From: Mastacembelus armatus
Taxonomy: Eukaryota > Chordata > Actinopteri > Synbranchiformes > Mastacembelidae
Direction: 5' to 3'
NCBI RefSeq assembly: GCF_900324485.2
Contig: NC_046654.1
Coordinates: 16,468,406 to 16,532,405, forward strand
Length of the DNA: 64,000 nucleotides
Below, in pieces: positions 32,301-44,248 of this stretch. The position numbers and the translations under genes are program-made. Numbering within the stretch: position 1 is the first letter of the stretch; each line of letters starts with the position of its first letter. The notes under the pieces are model-generated. The model ran no database searches. It was not told the DNA's origin and saw nothing but the letters and a program-made list of their open reading frames with translations.

Positions 32301-34573
32301 AACTGAACTTGGTATGTGAAACTAGTAGCATACCCCTTTAATGACAGCCCAAAACATGACTGTCTGGCTATGTCAGGGCTGTATGAATATGCTGTGATAC
32401 AAATAAGTGGATAAATACTCTCAACTGGGCATTAGGTATGAATCTAGTCCTTTTAACAAGTCTAGATTTTCATGTATTTGCCACTTTACCTTGACTGTTG
32501 TCAGGTGTGTGCTCCTGGGAGGAGTGAGAGGTGTTGGCAGAGTCATTGCTCACGTCCCTCTCTTGCGCCACCTCGTCCTCTTTGGGCTCAAGAGCAAAGG
32601 GAACGCTCCGATTAACGTTGTTCTCCTCTCCTGGTTGTCTTGTTTTTCTTTTCCCCCTAATCACATCAACATCCTCCAGGGTGCCCACTGGCAGAGCAAA
32701 GTGCCAGTCTTCTTCATCATCTTCTGTGCCAAATGAGGGAAGGCCATCTAGTGCATCATCAAACGCTGCCCCCCCGCTTCCGCCTTCATTAGTTCCCATG
32801 GTAAATGAGGAATGTCGGCCAGAGCAAGAGGAAATACGAGGAAAGCATGACTCTCCCATCCCCTCATCCATCTTTTCTTCTTGTCTGCTGCTGTTGCTGT
32901 CCTCCTCTTCTACCTGTTGCTGTTTTCTATGTCCTGAGGTTTCCTCTACTCCTTTTGTCTCTCCTTTGTTACTCCTCTCGTCCTGACCGCCACTCCTGGA
33001 AGAGGCGGCAGAGCCCCTGGAGGAGTCAGCGAAGTCGCCCAGCCCCATAACTTCATCAAATACTCTGGATAGACGCTCCTCATGCTGCAGGGCAGAGAAA
33101 GGCTTGATGAAAAGGATTTTTCACAGGACCAGCGAATGTAAGTCTTCCAGAGATTATTTACTTTCCTCAGGTACAAATGACTGTCAGACTTAATAAGTGC
33201 CATAAATCTCCTGTTTTACTATAAACTCCAACAAACAGAAAAAATGTTAATTACAGTGAAATTTCGACTCCTCATACAAACAAACATGGCCTAAAATACA
33301 TACATAAGACTACATATAAAACTCTTTGTGGACTGGTGAACCAGTGAACTATCACCAGATCAATGTGGGGAAGACCAAAGAGCTAGTGGTGGACTTCTGC
33401 TGGCGCAGATATCCCTCAATAACACCAGTGAGCATCCATTGAGAAGCTTCTAAGTACCTGGGTGTTCACCTCAGCAATAAATTGGACTGGTCAAATAACA
33501 CTGACATACTTTATAAGAAAGGCCAGAGCAGGCTCTAGCTGCTACAGGGGACACTCCTGAAGACCTTGTTGACACAGTGGTGGTATAAGCCATTTTTTAT
33601 AGAGTGGTCTGCTACAACAGCAGCATCTCGACAGCAGACAGGAAGAAACTGTACAAACTGACAGAGCTCTGTACTGAGAAGTCCCCTTGGCCCAGTGCAT
33701 GTGTTGGGAGACAGGAGGACGACTGCCAAGCTAACATCCCTGCTGGAGAATGACTCCCACCCTGATCCACTCCAAGTGTGTGATGGAGCTACCAAAGGTT
33801 TTTTGATTATTATATTTTTATTGTATACGCTGTTGTGATTACTTTTAGTGTTATTTTTACAGTATTGCTGCTATTTCTCTTTTGCTGCTGTAACATTTAG
33901 AATTTCCCACTGTGGGCCCATACAAAGGCTGATCCCATGTACTGTATGCTGTGTACCTTATTCCCCACCACCTCTCCATAGGAAACATCAGTAGTTCCAC
34001 CTCACAACAATCAGTAAGCCAACCTCACCTTCACAGGGCAGACTAACATAAGTAACAGAATAATACGACAATCAGAAGTCTACTGTCAGGAGGCAGTGCA
34101 TGTGATGTGAGAGTAAAAATAGCATTTATGGCAGCACCTCAATAAAACCTACACTTTTTTTCACAGCTTTCCGCGATGCAGCCACTTTATGGAGCCGGTA
34201 ATTATCTACAACACAAAAGTGTAGGGCTGGATAAACAAACCCACATGGGGCTCACAGAAACGACCAGCCTCGTGTGGTTTTGAAGGTGTTGGTTTGCTGG
34301 TTGTTAAAGTGCAGGGCTATTAAATGCAGCCTCGCACAGCGGCATGCATCATTGCTCACGAGCACCAAGCTGCAGCGTTATAAGCTAGCTAGCTAACGTT
34401 AGCTTAACATGCTCATCTCAACCGGATGTCACCCACCAAATAACTGGATGTCACAGCATATATCTAGGCCAGCTAGACACTCCAACTTCCATCTGATCGT
34501 TGCTCTAATTTTACACAATGTGTGTGTTTCCTACCTGTAATCGTTTAAGTCTAAATTCCTCCGAGTCCGCCAT
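17375..34573 (-). CDS. zmym4: Zinc finger MYM-type protein 4, 29 coding exons
   Basis: Nuclear MYM zinc-finger protein of the ZMYM2/3/4 group. It starts MADSEEFRLKRLQ (34535-34573). Exon 2 (32490-33084) is acidic and low-complexity; 31428-31567 carries INIKEEPIDEGYD, a sumoylation-type KEEP motif as in human ZMYM4. The MYM Cys-rich fingers run through 30269, 29927-30051, 29273-29507, 28924-29139, 28502-28652, 28202-28317, 27728-28090, 27423-27573, 26920-27095 and 26615-26792. Then come the proline/valine linker VPVPVPVFIPVPL (21350-21462), DLETDFPSG (20770-21021) and the C-terminal Crypton-recombinase-derived domain (19873 down to 17375, with YGVKAWRNWV, LCLGIQQ, LWECKQLGAYSPIVLLNTL). The total is about 1,540 residues, against 1,548 in human ZMYM4. 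The intron after 27728 has a GC donor. The gene is head-to-head with adprs. Confidence 0.92.
18445..18820 (+). repeat. Fish LINE-type repeat with internal 124-bp tandem duplication
   Basis: Starts with (ccat)n and 'cttcttccgcttatccgggg', followed by the well-known fish repeat text 'gagacatagtccctccagcg' and 'gcctcctcccggtgtgacat'. The segment beginning 'ggcgtt.ccaggccagccgg' occurs at 18569 and again at 18693, so a 124-base unit is duplicated head-to-tail with few differences. It lies in the zmym4 intron between 18381 and 19208. Confidence 0.75.
19975..20200 (-). mobile_element. LINE 3' end, reverse orientation
   Basis: On the minus strand the sequence ends with 'gcaatttccccactgtggga' and 'taaataaagg', a common 3' terminus of fish LINEs. 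A related 'atttcccactgtggg' end closes the LINE remnant at about 33910. It lies in a zmym4 intron. The inner boundary is uncertain. Confidence 0.6.
21463..25738 (-). other. Large zmym4 intron with non-coding stretches
   Basis: Apart from the piggyBac-like frame at 24356-24801, I see no exon of zmym4 here. The tract 22470-24350 is AT-rich and without recognisable coding content. A minus-strand AATAAA near 22480 could end a long 3' UTR if the piggyBac-like exon is used. Near 24990-25020 lies a retroelement-tail-like text ('gctgtaaggtactatgctaa'). Homopolymer and A-rich runs lie at 23760-23795 and a (GA)n run near 23898. Confidence 0.45.
24356..24801 (-). CDS. piggyBac transposase C-terminal domain ORF inside zmym4 intron
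   Basis: A minus-strand open frame of about 148 codons. It carries RLTGRHF, a CKVC pair, a lysine/glutamate-rich insert of about 45 residues, then YYCKTC, LCPVPCFELYHT and a stop at 24356. This matches the cysteine-rich zinc-binding end of piggyBac (PGBD) transposases. Only this terminal part is present; no DDD catalytic core is seen nearby. It lies in the 4.3 kb zmym4 intron (21463-25738) in the same orientation. An acceptor at CACCAG (first exon base 24801) or the upstream CTAG would join exon 18 in the correct phase 1, and AATAAA signals follow about 55 bases after the stop. It may be a dead DNA-transposon remnant, or an alternative last exon giving a ZMYM4-PGBD fusion, as known for CSB-PGBD3. 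Confidence 0.6.
33330..33960 (+). mobile_element. LINE reverse-transcriptase C-terminal remnant with 3' UTR
   Basis: Conceptual translation shows the LINE signatures KTKELVVDF, YLGVHLSNKLDW and LYKKGQSRL in changing frames, followed by an AT-rich 3' UTR ending 'gaatttcccactgtgggccc'. It is a 5'-truncated, decayed copy of a Jockey-superclade-type element; I do not assign Rex1, L2 or CR1 with confidence. Reading frames are broken by indels and stops, so it is inactive. It lies in the first intron of zmym4. Confidence 0.75.
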
Positions 34574-35458
34574 GTTTTAATTATGCTGCAAACGCCGCGC
34601 TCCCTAACGCCCACCCACCCAAGCTCTAGGGGTTATGGGAAATGTATGCGAGTAGTCCGTAACAAAAAAACATGCTTCTGTAACTTTAACGTCAACACCG
34701 AAACAAGCTGGCCAACTCATGAGGCAAGTATTTCAAAACTGCAACCATCCGAGCAGCAATGTGATCTATAAAAACATAATCTCATATTTCTCCGGTCAAT
34801 AAATACAAATACAAATGTTTTTTTAGGAGATTTTCCCCAGAATTTACACCTGACAGTCAGTCATGGCAGCTTATGATGACTGTTTACTCGAGTTAAAATG
34901 ATATTTGTGTTAGACTGGCGCAGTCTGCTGTTGTAAAGCGTTGCTCAGCAGATCAGACCTCCTCTCCAGCAGGGGGCGATCTTAACAAATATATGTTCCT
35001 ACCATAACATAGAGAATAGCTGCGCAAACTATAATCGTAAAGCGAACATGAGAATAGTAAGGTCTGTGGCAAACATTAGTTAAAGCGTGAACAAACAACT
35101 ATTCAAGTTCTGTTTATAACCCGAACAACTAGATACCGAAAATTACCTTTTTCAAAAACTTTATTTACTTTTATTACAACTACTTCGGTACATAGTAGAT
35201 TTCCTTACATAGAAATAGACAAACCGGACCAGACTGCACCGTGCCTCCCAATGAAAGCCTATTCTATATATAAATATTTCTATGCGGATTTCATCGGGGG
35301 TGAAACAGCCATCACAGCGCCTTCAGTAAGCAGCAGAAGACGGAGTGGGGTTGACATTTGTAGTCATTGTCAACTGTGCTTGTATCCACGCCCCGTCTGA
35401 AAGTGTGGTCAGCAGGTGTTTTCTCGAGACAGGTTGAAGTGTCTTCTTCAGCGAATGA
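34574..35458. promoter_or_regulatory. Bidirectional promoter region zmym4 / adprs
   Basis: The two start codons point away from each other with 885 bases between them and no other gene. Such spacing suggests a shared promoter region. The segment contains no strong TATA box next to either start. The region 34800-35300 is AT-rich and otherwise featureless to me. Confidence 0.5.
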
Positions 35459-38400
35459 ATGGCAATCACGGCAGCGAGAGCGGTGACAGCGGGGGGCCCG
35501 GCCTCTCTGTCCCGGTTTAGAGGAGCGCTGGTCGCGGCTGTGCTGGGGGACTGTGTCGGCGGAGAGTTTGAGGGAGCGCAGGAGGTTCCCATGGAGAGGG
35601 TGCTGCAGCACCTGAACAGCCTAGACGATGAGACTAAAGGGACTGGTTAGTGAAAGGAGGCTGATAAAGTGTTAAATTCAGTGCAGTAGTTACATTGCTA
35701 ATCTCCACCATACTGTCTTTTCACTCATTAATTATAAGGTGAAAGTGACTTATATGGCCAAGTATGGTGACCCATACTCCTGCATAAGAGCTTGAAGAGA
35801 CTAAAATAATTAGACAGTAGAATGTTATATTAGCCCTCTTCATTCAGATACCTGACGGTAAGCTGCGCAATAGTCTGGCACAGTGAAGCTTCACAGAGGG
35901 GGCCCCAACATATTATAGTTGCTTTCTGAATGATTCACATTGATTTAGTTAGTGTTAAAATAATGGACAAACATCACCAAAAGTGATTTAAACTAAAGCT
36001 GATGAAAACCAAGCACAACACATGTTTACACGAGAGTTCACAAAATTAGGGTTGAATGACTTCCACAGGACTGCTGATGGTGATACAGGCCATGTTTTTC
36101 ACTAATATATCAACGGTGCTGAAATACTAAAGAAACACACTCTAATATGTAATGCAAGCTACAGTGTTTATGTGTCTGTGTCTGCGTGTTTACTTGTGTA
36201 AGGTATTCTTGAGTACAGCGACGACACAGCAATGGCACGTTGTGTGGCGCAGTCTCTACTTACCCGTGCTGGCTTTGATGACCAGGACATGGCTCGCAGG
36301 TATACAAGTGTACACTGCTGATGTGTATATGTACTGGGGTGTCAATGTTGTTTGGAGGGCTTGTGAAATAAATTGGGAACTGTACTCACACACATGCAAA
36401 CTAAAGTCCAGGTGTCTCACTCTTCTAGGTTCGCAAAGGAGTACAGTGCATCCCCTGGTCGTGGTTATGGTACCGGAGTGATCCAGGTGTTGAAGAAGCT
36501 ATCCTCTCCCCAACTTAGTGATGTGTACCAGCCGGCCAGGGACCAGTTTAACGGTCGGGGCTCCTTTGGAAATGGGGGCGCCATGAGGGCTGCCCCTTTT
36601 GCACTGGCATTCCCTGACATAGCTGATGTTAAACGGGTGAGCTGAGAGCATCTCTGTGGCCTCAAACCACATCCTAGGTGACTTAAATGTTGAAGATATC
36701 TCATGAATTGTCCAACCACCTGTTCCTGCACTTTCTTCTGCACAACCTTTTACTTAAAAGTTGAAAAGGACTGTTTGTCTCTGTAAACTGCAATGATTCT
36801 GGTTAGTGAGCATAATTTGAGTGCACTCTGCCTAATTACAGTGGAGGTTTAAACAGTGGTCTGGAACGGCACATCCAAAGTCATCATTTATGTTAACGGA
36901 TGCCAGGTTTTTTTTAAAGTTTAATGAATCCTTATACGAACAGTTTGTTTTATTGAGATAATCATCACTTTTTTTGCAGCCCACTCACCTGTTGAGATCA
37001 TAGTTACCTGACAAATCTTCTGGCAGACAATCTCCAGCTGCAAAAATAATGACTACTATATAATAACCAGACTGTTGTCTGAGAAAATAGATTTCTAAGT
37101 GCAAGCTAATGTGACATTGTAAACGAAAGGTGCGACAATGTTAACTTAATTCAGACCTCCCATTCAATATGCTGGTCTCAAATTTTGAGTCTAAATGTAT
37201 GTCAGGTCAGACAGCACTGATTAACTACAGTACCAGTTTCATTTAATAATATTAAAAAGACAATGTGTAGTTGTATAGTTGCAGTCATAGCTTAGACTCA
37301 GATCTGACCATCACTGTAGATATTTGAGAAATGATCTCTAGTTTCAGACCCTTTTGAAATAAAGGACCTGAAGTTAGATTTGAGTTCCAGTTGTGTGACT
37401 TGAGCCTTCTCTGCTCCAACAAATGGTCTTGAGTTACAGATTTAGAAGAACCATCTTACTGTAAAAAATGTTTTTATTATTTATTATTTATTATCCCTCC
37501 GGCAGGCTTGTTTATTTGGCAGTGTTAATAAACAATATTATGAATAGTTCACCGCAATGTTTTTTGTGATTCCTCTGTAGTCAACACCTCAAGGATCTTA
37601 GCACAAATTTGATTAGATGTAACTATAACAAAGTGTTTATTGTCTGAGTGGCTATAAACCACCTGCTTATTATAACATTCATGACTCTGTTTCTCTTTTC
37701 ATTTGCAGTGTGCCCGTCTGGGTGCCAAGCTGACCCACTCTTGCTCTCTGGGTTACAATGGAGCAGTGCTGCAGGCATTGGCTGTGCACCTCTCCCTGCA
37801 GGGGGCACTAGACTTACCTCAGCAGTTCATCGGCAGGCTAATCACAGAGATGGAGGAACTGGAGGCTGATGAGGTGGCACGCCATGATGCCAGGATGTGA
37901 GTATCACATAAACAAAGCCTCTTGTGCAGCTGCTTTTAGCAGCGATATTATATAGTCATGTCTTTTGAGCCTGAAGTTTGGTTTTATTAGTCAGAAAACA
38001 TGAGACCGTATAGTTTAAAAAGACATTTTCAGGTCTGAATTGTCAAATTCAGGCCATGCTGGTAGTGGTTTTTTTTTTACAGTGTCCACTTACCACCTTA
38101 ACATGGTGTGTCTGTTAAGCTTAAAGGAAGCTGAGAAGCCATTCTGTGAGCGCCTCTACAGAGTTAGAGACCTGATGGACAGGAGCAAGATCAGCGTAGA
38201 GGAGGTCATCTCAGAACTGGGTCTGTATCTTTAATTTTGCATGTATATTTAATTTTCGCCTTGCTTGCATCTCTTCACTGTGTGCGCTTTAGGCTGAGAA
38301 CAGCAGAATTTCATCATGTTGTGTGTATTTTAATTTTCATGTCTCATGAATCTGTCTTCCCTTCCAGGTAATGGCATCGCAGCACTCCACTCTGTCCCCA

Positions 38401-38759
38401 CTGCCATATTCTGCGTGCTTCACTGCCTGCAGCCCCGGGAATGCCTTCCAGAGAGCTACGGTGGTGTGGAGAGGACAATAGCATACAGCCTGGCCCTGGG
38501 AGGGGACACGGACACCATAGCCTGCATGGCTGGTGCCATTGCTGGGGCCCACTACGGCATCAGTGCCATTCCTCAAACCTGGATAAAGTGCTGCGAGGGG
38601 GCGGAGGATGCAGACATGAGTGCAGAGCGGCTCCACATGCTGTACCACCAATCATCACAGGGAGGCACAAGTGGGACAGGGGAGCAGAGCTGTGAAGATG
38701 GATCTGAAATGAAGTCAAACACTTCTAATGGTACAGATAAGAAAACTGGAGCAAAGTGA
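35459..38759 (+). CDS. adprs: ADP-ribosylserine hydrolase ARH3
   Basis: Removes ADP-ribose from serine and degrades poly(ADP-ribose), with two Mg2+ ions in the site; acts in nucleus and mitochondria. Exons are 35459-35645, 36203-36299, 36429-36636, 37709-37896, 38120-38220 and 38368-38759 (phases fit), giving 390 residues against 363 in human. Seen: SLSRFRGALVAAVLGDCVG near the start, YSDDTAMAR (metal-binding Asp pair), GSFGNGGAMR, HSCSLGYNGA, and LGGDTDTIACMAGAIAGA (second metal-binding Asp group). All key acidic residues of the family are present. The extra length is mostly a Ser/Thr/Lys-rich C-terminal tail after the conserved domain. The start chosen is the ATG before AITAARAV; another ATG 4 bases upstream is out of frame. 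Poly(A) signal at 39229-39234. Human ADPRS lies close to ZMYM4 on 1p34. Confidence 0.95.
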
Positions 38760-39228
38760 TGCTTCAGCTGGATTCTGACAAAAGGACTCTTACACACATA
38801 CATTGTACAGATGCAAATTAAACATACACTACATGAGAGACACATTGCTTTTTTCCATTTCAGACTTTTTTGGTTGGAAAAACCCTTTTGGATCCTGCAG
38901 GCATTCAGACCTTACATGGAAAAATAACATGTTTAAAAAAAAAAAAACAAACAAAAAAAACTCCACCACCCATTTGTCTTATATCTGAACATACAAAAAA
39001 CACTGGAATGTCAAATCCCTGTTTTAAAAATGTACCACTTCTACATCTGGCCTACAGCCAGAGAAACTATTTTGAACTCAACACCATTATAGAAAAGTGG
39101 TCAGTTTATGCATACAAAGAACAATATACAGTCTCCATTCTCTGTTTTGTGTTGAACAATCTTTAGTCATGTAAATGTTGCACATTGAATTAAATTTCTT
39201 TTATCCTCTTGGTGGATAACAATTATTT

Positions 39229-39234
39229 AATAAA
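39229..39234 (+). terminator. Poly(A) signal, adprs
   Basis: AATAAA about 0.47 kb after the adprs stop, followed at once by a T-rich run. Confidence 0.6.
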
Positions 39235-39506
39235 CTTTTTTTTTTTTTTAAACATCGTACAAATCTGTGTGCGTATTTTAAACTTAAGTGTTAAAATGAA
39301 CATTTCTTAGGAGTCAGCTCCATCAAGATGTCTTATTAATCTGTCATCCTGAATTACAGCAAACCTAAGACAATGACATACAGTGCACAAATAATGGAGT
39401 CATTCAGAATGAGGAAAAAACTAGGAACATTGACTTAATACTTTAATGTGTTCGCATACGAACATTTTGCTAATTAAAATACATACACCATTTTTTTAAG
39501 AACAAT

Positions 39507-39627
39507 TGCTAATCCATCCATGGGAAATGCTGGAGCCAATCTCTGCTGACATTGGGCCAAAGTCAAACCTGGAACTTTCTTGTTGTGAGGCAACAGTGCT
39601 AACCACCACTCCACTGTGTCACCCTGC
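39507..39627 (-). repeat. Decayed fish interspersed repeat
   Basis: Short, heavily diverged and internally deleted copy of the same family as at 2945-3300, recognisable from the 'ctggagccaatct' and 'gtgaggcaacagtgctaacc' segments. Confidence 0.6.
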
Positions 39628-40174
39628 AATTACTAATGAAACATTTAATTTAATCACAAGTCCCATGGACTAAGGGTGAAAAATAGCAATATTTGATCAA
39701 ATGTAAGGGGTTTTATGTTTTGTCCATGTTTTGAATAAATAAATTATAATTACAATAAAAGTTACATACATTTATCTCTAACACAAAAATGTAAAACCAT
39801 AACTGTTTAATGACAAAGGATGCAGGAGTTTTTTTATGTACTTGGAACAGCTGCAGCAAAGAACTACTTGTGGTGTTTGAATTTAATACTAGCTCTTATT
39901 GGTGTTTCTGTCTTATGCAGGAACAGGGTAAGTCAAGGATTTCTTTGTCAGATCAAATTTTATCATCCAAGAAAACACATACATACCAGTAAATGACATT
40001 ATGAATGGGTTTATCATCTTGTACATGTTAACATCTGCAACTGTAGAACTAAAAAGAAAAATGTGAGGTACAGTCACACTATGCAGAAAATTGCTGATGA
40101 AAGTACAAAGTTGAGTAGAGAGTCACAGTAAAAAGAAGTGTAGTTAAAAAGTAGATGGATTGCAAAAAAGTAAT

Positions 40175-42741
40175 TCAGAGGTTTTTCTCTGCAGGGGCAA
40201 CCTCCAAGAACAGCTGCAGGAACAGTGTTAACTTGGTCAGCAGGCCTGGGCAGAGCTTGTAATGGATGAAAGGTATGTAGATTATGACTCCACTGATGAT
40301 AAATAAAGTTACATAAAGGTATTCAATCTGGGGACTGTCTACGATCGGTGCCAGGACCAGGAATATTGCTGCAATGACGACCACGATGGGGAGTATGATG
40401 GGAACCTGTGGAAAGAGGAAGAGGCAAGCAAGACAATAAGCCATGATTCCTCATGCAGTGTTAAAAAAATGTGTGTGACACTGACGCTGTATGGCCTCGG
40501 GAGCTCTGGCTTCTTGATCTTGAGATAGATTAGTCCAGACAGGGTGATGGCATAGAAGAACCAGGCAGTGAAACTGATAAGAGCAATAAAGACAAACACA
40601 ATCAGGCTATATGTTTATTAAGCGATAAAGAACAACAACAGACACAGCTTTCACCTGAACAAGTTGACAATACTCTGGAAGTCTCCAGGGATTAACACCA
40701 GCAGAGAGATTACAGTGGTGAAGATCAGTGCTGGAGATGGAGTCAGTCTGTGGACATGAGCCATGGCCAGAATGTCTGGCTACAAAACAAACAACAAATC
40801 TGGGTTAGGGGCTGTGACAACAATTTCATATTGAACAATCACACGTATTTTTTTTTTTTTTTTTTGATGTAGTTGATTTTCACCATATGTCCCTCTCTGG
40901 CAGCAACAAAGCACACACGGCCCCCACTGAAGAACGTCCCGTTCAGTGAACCAAAGGCTGACAAAGCTGCAGCTACAGACATGATCCACCCCCAGCTTCC
41001 TAACACCTTATTCCTGTGGAGAAAGTTCGCTCACAAGCTGCAACAACATCCACTCCAACTGCCACAAATGGAAAGTATATCACGAGGCTTGAGTACATTA
41101 CTCCGACCTTCTTCCCTGTTTAAAAGGTTATTAGTGATCTTAAAATGAAACCAGTTCTTATCATATTAAATCCCCTTTGTTAATTACATATTTTAACACA
41201 AACAAAACAGACTATTAGTGAGGTCACGCCTTACCCCCAGGTTACTGCTACTGCACTGGAGGACATGAGCTCTTTAGGTGTCATTACTGACAGGTAGCTC
41301 ACATTCACCAGCAGATACAAGCCCGTTACCAGGGAAATGGCTATCACAACCGCCCGAGGGAGATTGACCTGAGACAAAAAAAAAAAAAAAAAAAAAAAGA
41401 CACAACATATTTATGTTTTGATCAGCTCAGGGTGTAAAAGTGTGCAGGCCAGATTGGTTGAAATGCTGATGCTGGAATCTGGTTAAATATGAATTTCTGC
41501 AGAAGTTAGACTCCAAAGTCAAATGAGGACTAAGAGATCTGAGGAGAGATGTTTTTAGTTTAAAATAAGTAAGGGTAAATATTCAGTCTGTTAAAAGTCA
41601 GTGTTTTACACAAGTATTTACCGTCACTCCATTAAAATAATAATAAAAAAAACTGTCTTCTTGTTTTAGGGCTCAGGGGCCCCCTACACCAAAGCACCAC
41701 TGAGGGACTGTTAATCCTTCTGCTTGGAAGTCAAACAAAATTGGCAAATTTATGACTGAATGACAAAAAGAAACAGATTAGATCAAATCAGCACCAAATA
41801 CAGAAAGACAACTGTATGAAACAACAATAGTAGCCTCCATGCTGTTATTCTAACCTATGCACTTCCTCTCTGTCAGCACATATTTATTAGATCGTTACAG
41901 GGCAATGTGAATTTCAAAATAAATTTTAAAAAGTGTTGTTATATATCTTCAGTCTTAGTAGAGAAGTGTATACTCTCACAATTTAATGTGTTAACTGTAG
42001 TTTACAATTTATTTAAAAAAAAGTAAACATTGAAACTCTTACTTCTGGATGTTTTAGCTCTTCAGTTAAAAAGTTCAAAGTGTTCCAGCCATCATAGGAC
42101 CACAAGCACTGATAGAAAGCGATAACAATGGAGCTGACACCCACATTGGTTCCTTCAAAGGAGTAATCAAGTTTCTGGTTGTTGCCCTGGACGAAGACCA
42201 CAACACTTCCCAGTACAATCACGACCAGTGCAAGCACTTTGACTACTGTGGAAACCACCTGGATGTCAGTGGCCAAGCGGATGCTCATGCAGTTAATTAT
42301 AGCCACCCCCATGATACCTCCTGCAGCCACACATTTCACCACCAGCTGTGGAGGGGGGCAGCCATCGTAAAACAGGGCCACAACATACTCAGCAAAGCTC
42401 AGGGCGATTCCTGTGGTAGAGGCAGGTCTCAAGACAGAGTTGAAGCTGGTGAGAAACATGAAGGCCACCACCTTCCCCGCTGTCCGCAGCATGTAGATAT
42501 ACTCTGCTCCAGACTCCGGGATCACTGTGCCCAGTTCAGCATAGCAGAGGCCCCCGAGCACGGCTATCAACCCACAACAGACCCATATAACAAGGGAAGC
42601 CCCAGGGCTGCCAATAGAGGACAGTGCATACTGGGGGGACATAAAGATCCCAGATCCTATCATGGTTCCAGCAATGAATGATATAGCTCCTATTAGCCCC
42701 ACTTTCCTCTCCAGTTGGAGTCTCTGCTTGTCAGCCTCCAT
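40175..42741 (-). CDS. SLC7 light-chain amino-acid transporter, b0,+AT/AGT1-like, first exon A
   Basis: Twelve-helix amino-acid exchanger of the heteromeric (LAT) group, related to SLC7A9 and SLC7A13. Exons are 42043-42741, 41235-41368, 40884-41013, 40655-40779, 40486-40573 and 40175-40405, all in phase, giving 468 residues. Seen: TMIGSGIF (substrate-binding GSGIF motif in helix 1), [10 protein letters not shown] with the cysteine that in SLC7A9 bonds the heavy chain r[45 protein letters not shown], and a tail [11 protein letters not shown] like SLC7A9. The first exon covers 233 residues without introns, whereas human SLC7A9 is split several times there; SLC7A13 has a large first exon. A sister first exon lies at 44249-44947. 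Substrate is not predicted. Symbol withheld because orthology to A9 or A13 is unclear. Confidence 0.85.
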
Positions 42742-44248
42742 TGTTTGAGAGCTGCTGCTTCCTCATGGGCTTTCAGAGTGAACTGGCTGTAAATTAACTT
42801 CTCACTGTTGAGTAACATCCACCATAGGAGGTAAAATCACACTTCAGAAGTAGCAAAACCAAGGTGCGGCATGACAGTTTCTCTTTGACTTTGATAATTT
42901 CTACCAGCTGCATTCCCTTACCAGAAAATAATGTTTTACATGCTTTCATACAGATTACCTGATATTTGTAACCAAATCAGTAACACTGGCCGTGATCGTA
43001 CTGGGAATGATTTACAGTCATTTCTGAATTTCAGTGTGGCCTACAAAGAAGCATCTGCCTTCATGCGTGTTATAGAAGGTCAGTTATATCTGGTTAGCAT
43101 GCCCAGGTCTCCATCATTACCACAACCACCTGTCTATGTGATGTAACAGGTCTCCACTGCTTGTTGATAAGTTGTTGTAACACGTAACTGCTGCGATCAG
43201 CTGGTACACTTGGTATTTATTTGCTGAGGGTTCCTTTAACTACTCTTAATGACAGCTTTTAAGTAAAGCTGAAAGCTCCAGACTGAAGCAGAACCTAGCC
43301 TAAAACCCATGACCGTAGGTGACACCTGAATTGTAAACCAATAAAAATGGTTCCACCTCAAAATGTAGCTTCTTCATCTTCATCACACCCAAAACACTTT
43401 TGATGCCCTTTCAGTTTCCTCACTCAGAACATTCAGTGTGCACTGAAGATCACAGCCTGGTCACCATCACCTGCTCCAATAAGAGATACCCTCCTGAGAT
43501 CACCATATGGGTGATGCCCCTCGGCTGTGCCAAGTGATCCTCTGTTTCCCAATGTCCTCACATCCTGGGCAGTAACTACAACACCTATTTGTCTCTGCAT
43601 TTTTTTAATAGACAAAATGCTGTTTTATGGCCCTGCGACAGACTGGTGACCTGTCTAGGGTGTACCCCTGCCTTCCACCCGAGAGAGAGCTGGGATAGGC
43701 TCCAGCGGATCCCCGTGACCCTGAACAGGAAAAGCGGGTATAGAAGATGGATGGATGGATGGAAAATGCTGTTTTATGCCGATCCTTAGAGAAAACAATC
43801 ACACTGTGTTCCTCAGTATTTGATAACCACTCCTTAGTGTAGGCCTCTAAGCCCCTTAACTACCATGTGCTCACCAAGATGACTCATCCTTTTTGTTGTT
43901 GTGGGTACATTTAAACACATATCAGCGTGACTTGGTTGGGCAACATACTGACTTTTGTGTGTTGGTGGCTGTAGCAGTTTATTTGATGACACTTGTGATC
44001 AGCAGCAGCTAGTTGGTTTTCAGGAGACGTGCGTAGCCAAGTCAGAGAGAAGGTTCCGTATTTGTGTTCTCTGCTTGTTGATACAATCACTGCCTCCTTA
44101 CTCTACATACACAGCTTGAGGTTATGTGAGTGTGTGAGAGGTGAAAAGTGTTAAGGTTTTAATGACATAGCATGGATTGCTTACTGGTTGTACTCATTAA
44201 GCACCCCCCCCCAAAAAACCCTGCCCCTACCCAAGCTTCTTCACTTAC
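42742..44248. other. Gap between the two transporter first exons
   Basis: This 1.5 kb holds no second set of transporter exons, although a full tandem gene copy would need them here. It contains the promoter side of first exon A and a fish repeat at 43622-43764. No other coding sequence was recognised. Confidence 0.6.
43622..43764 (+). repeat. Fish interspersed repeat with (ggat)n tail
   Basis: Words 'actggtgacctgtctagggt', 'gggataggctccagcggatc' and 'aaaagcgggtatagaagatg' followed by (ggat)n. Same family and orientation as at 2053-2170. Confidence 0.8.

Larger units (their letters stand above)
38760..40174. other. adprs 3' UTR and convergent gap to the transporter gene
   Basis: No gene. 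adprs ends at an AATAAA at 39229-39234 followed by a T run. A decayed copy of the common fish repeat lies at about 39507-39627 (words 'atgctggagccaatctctgc' and 'ttgttgtgaggcaacagtgc'). The rest is AT-rich and without recognisable coding sequence. Confidence 0.55.

Noticed and set aside
32531-32986. Plus-strand 151-codon frame rich in Ser and Pro
   Set aside because: Antisense shadow of the acidic zmym4 exon 2.
42742-44248. A second complete SLC7 gene in tandem
   Set aside because: No downstream exons for exon B are found in this interval, so it is described as an alternative first exon instead.
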